Shown here one piece after another: positions 62,895 to 64,000 of a DNA stretch of 64,000 bases. Both the position numbers and the translations under genes were made by a program. Position 1 is the first letter of the stretch. The number at the start of each line of letters is the position of its first letter. Source of the stretch: JARKPK01 sp964631235 (GTDB lineage: Bacteria; Planctomycetota; Planctomycetia; Pirellulales; Thermoguttaceae); assembly GCA_964631235.1 (NCBI GenBank), contig CAZVZX010000015.1:1-64000 (forward strand), written 5' to 3'. The notes under the pieces are model-generated. The model saw only the letters and a list, made by a program, of their open reading frames with translations, ran no database searches and was not told the origin of the DNA.

Positions 62895-63896
62895 ATGATG
62901 AGTTTCATGAAGGGATTCCGCAACTTTCATATCGAGGGCGATTTGGCCGGGTTGGCGCTTGGGCCGGTGTTGCGGCGGTTGCTGCCGGGCCAGTCATGGT
63001 CGAAGGTACACCGGTTGATCGAGAACCGCCATGTCGAGATCAACGGGAACCTTTGCGTCGATCGCGGCCGACGGCTCAGCGAAGGCGATGTGGTGAAGTT
63101 GTGGGACGAGCCGCGCAATGCCCCGCCGCGCGAAGACCAGTTGCGCATCCGGTATTTGGATCGCGACGTGGTGATCGTCGAAAAGCCGGCGGGCGTGACG
63201 AGCACGCGGCACAGCGAAGAGCGCGATTGGTCGCCGCGGCGACGGCAGTTGCAGCCGACGCTCGATGAAATGCTCGCCCGCGTCGTGGGGCGACGGTTGC
63301 GTGCGGCTTCGACTCGAAAGGCCCGCGGACGGCCCGCGCCGCCGCTGCGCGTCCGCGCCGTGCATCGGCTCGATCGCGAAACCAGCGGGCTGATGATCTT
63401 CGCGCTTAGTGCCGAGGCCGAGCGGCGACTGACGGCCATGTTTCGCGCCCATCGCGTCGAGCGGCGTTACTGGGCCGTGGTCCGCGGGGTGATTGGGCCG
63501 CAAACGATCGAATCGTATTTGGTGCGCGACCGCGGCGACGGCCGCCGCGGCAGCACCGACGATCCCTCGAAGGGCCGCAAGGCGGTTACGCATATCGCGG
63601 TCCGAGAGGTCCTCGGCGATTACACCTGGATCGAATGCCGATTGGAGACGGGGCGAACGCACCAGATTCGCATTCACCTTTCCGAGGCCGGACACCCGCT
63701 TTGCGGCGAAAAAGTCTATCATCGTCCGCGGTTCGGCCCGCCGATTCCCGACCAGAGCGGCGCGGTGCGTCACGCGCTGCATGCGTTCCGACTGGCACTC
63801 GATCATCCGATGACCGGCGAGCGATTGGAGTTCGAGATGCCCATGCCCGACGACATGCGGCGCTTGATCGATCGGCTGCGCGCCGCATCGCGTTGA
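62895..63896 (+). CDS. RluA-family 23S/tRNA pseudouridine synthase
   Basis: A 333-aa pseudouridine synthase that isomerises uridine in rRNA or tRNA. An S4 RNA-binding domain covers about residues 15-80 (WSKVHRLIENRHVEINGNLC). The catalytic motif is HRLDRETSGLMIFA, with its Asp as nucleophile. Later blocks RYWAVVRG, VTHIAVREVLGDYTWIECRL and GRTHQIRIHLSEAGHPLCGE are diagnostic for the RluA/C/D group. A loop of about 35 residues (SEERDWSPRRRQLQPT onward) before the active site is basic and longer than usual. Three close ATGs (62895, 62898, 62907) are possible starts, none with a good ribosome site. The RluC or RluD target cannot be assigned. Confidence 0.92.
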   Translation: MMSFMKGFRNFHIEGDLAGLALGPVLRRLLPGQSWSKVHRLIENRHVEINGNLCVDRGRRLSEGDVVKLWDEPRNAPPREDQLRIRYLDRDVVIVEKPAGVTSTRHSEERDWSPRRRQLQPTLDEMLARVVGRRLRAASTRKARGRPAPPLRVRAVHRLDRETSGLMIFALSAEAERRLTAMFRAHRVERRYWAVVRGVIGPQTIESYLVRDRGDGRRGSTDDPSKGRKAVTHIAVREVLGDYTWIECRLETGRTHQIRIHLSEAGHPLCGEKVYHRPRFGPPIPDQSGAVRHALHAFRLALDHPMTGERLEFEMPMPDDMRRLIDRLRAASR

Positions 63897-63934
63897 AGGC
63901 CAGTCGGCGAGGCACGGCGGCGAATCGCGAGGAA

Positions 63935-64000
63935 TCAATCGGTCAGCCGCAGCCAGAAGGCCTTGAGGTAATCGGTTTCGGGCACGTCGGCCGCGACGGG
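63935..64000 (-). CDS. 3' end of a gene cut by the window edge
   Basis: The last 21 codons of a minus-strand gene, ending PETDYLKAFWLRLTD then TGA. The DYLKxFxLRL ending resembles the C terminus of RlmI-type class I methyltransferases, but 21 residues are too few to be sure. Confidence 0.5.
   Translation of the reverse strand, partial: PVAADVPETDYLKAFWLRLTD

Overview
This is a 64-kb chromosomal segment of a high-GC planctomycete, most likely of the Pirellulales. The evidence is the set of gene families: secreted Gfo/Idh/MocA-type oxidoreductase and sugar-isomerase proteins with Tat leaders, a CTPTR sulfatase, an S46 dipeptidyl-peptidase, the futalosine menaquinone enzyme MqnE, HEAT-repeat proteins, a proline-rich BamA and an ARPP-1 protein. 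I see no plasmid, phage or intact insertion sequence, no CRISPR array and no rRNA. One tRNA (Glu, UUC) is present. A run of exactly 100 N (18343-18442) marks an assembly gap inside a tandem repeat.

Layout. 0.2-10 kb, all on the minus strand: S46 peptidase, OPT peptide transporter, secreted TIM-barrel isomerase, secreted HEAT protein and a Gfo/Idh/MocA oxidoreductase with a 1-nt frameshift near its end. 10.4-18.2 kb: a 1093-aa proline/glycine-rich secreted protein, a GH81 beta-1,3-glucanase behind a hairpin-rich leader, mqnE, and a small unknown gene on the minus strand. 18.2-18.9 kb: 111-bp tandem repeats with the gap, and the hemL terminator. 18.9-30.8 kb: hemL (minus), then on the plus strand a sulfatase, an ARPP-1 protein, a fatty-acid desaturase, an FHA-GAF-sigma54 activator, mnmE and a methyltransferase. 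32-35.7 kb: a lysine 2,3-aminomutase followed by two ATP-grasp ligases. 36-45.7 kb: RND adaptor and pump, leuC, leuD, bioB and a membrane histidine kinase. 45.9-53.4 kb: a 936-aa secreted orphan divergent from bamA, plus a small secreted protein. 53.4-57.4 kb: a short MITE-like element, an octapeptide-repeat ORF, tRNA-Glu, cinA and a nitroreductase. 57.5-64 kb: M14 carboxypeptidase, HEAT membrane protein, pseudopilin-like protein, second TIM-barrel isomerase, RluA-type pseudouridine synthase, and the 3' end of one more gene.

Functional links. The S46 peptidase and OPT carrier look like a peptide-scavenging pair, and the secreted carboxypeptidase fits the same lifestyle. GH81, sulfatase, isomerases and the oxidoreductase fit degradation of marine-type polysaccharides. 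KamA with two ATP-grasp enzymes looks like a small beta-amino-acid ligation pathway of unknown product. leuC-leuD-bioB and mqnE, hemL, mnmE and cinA are housekeeping genes.

The main features not explained by genes are these: a dispersed family of about 103 bp (seven copies, A-G) that abuts gene ends and starts and has a conserved stem; a hairpin-dense leader before the GH81 gene; and recurrent low-complexity in-frame insertions in conserved enzymes.
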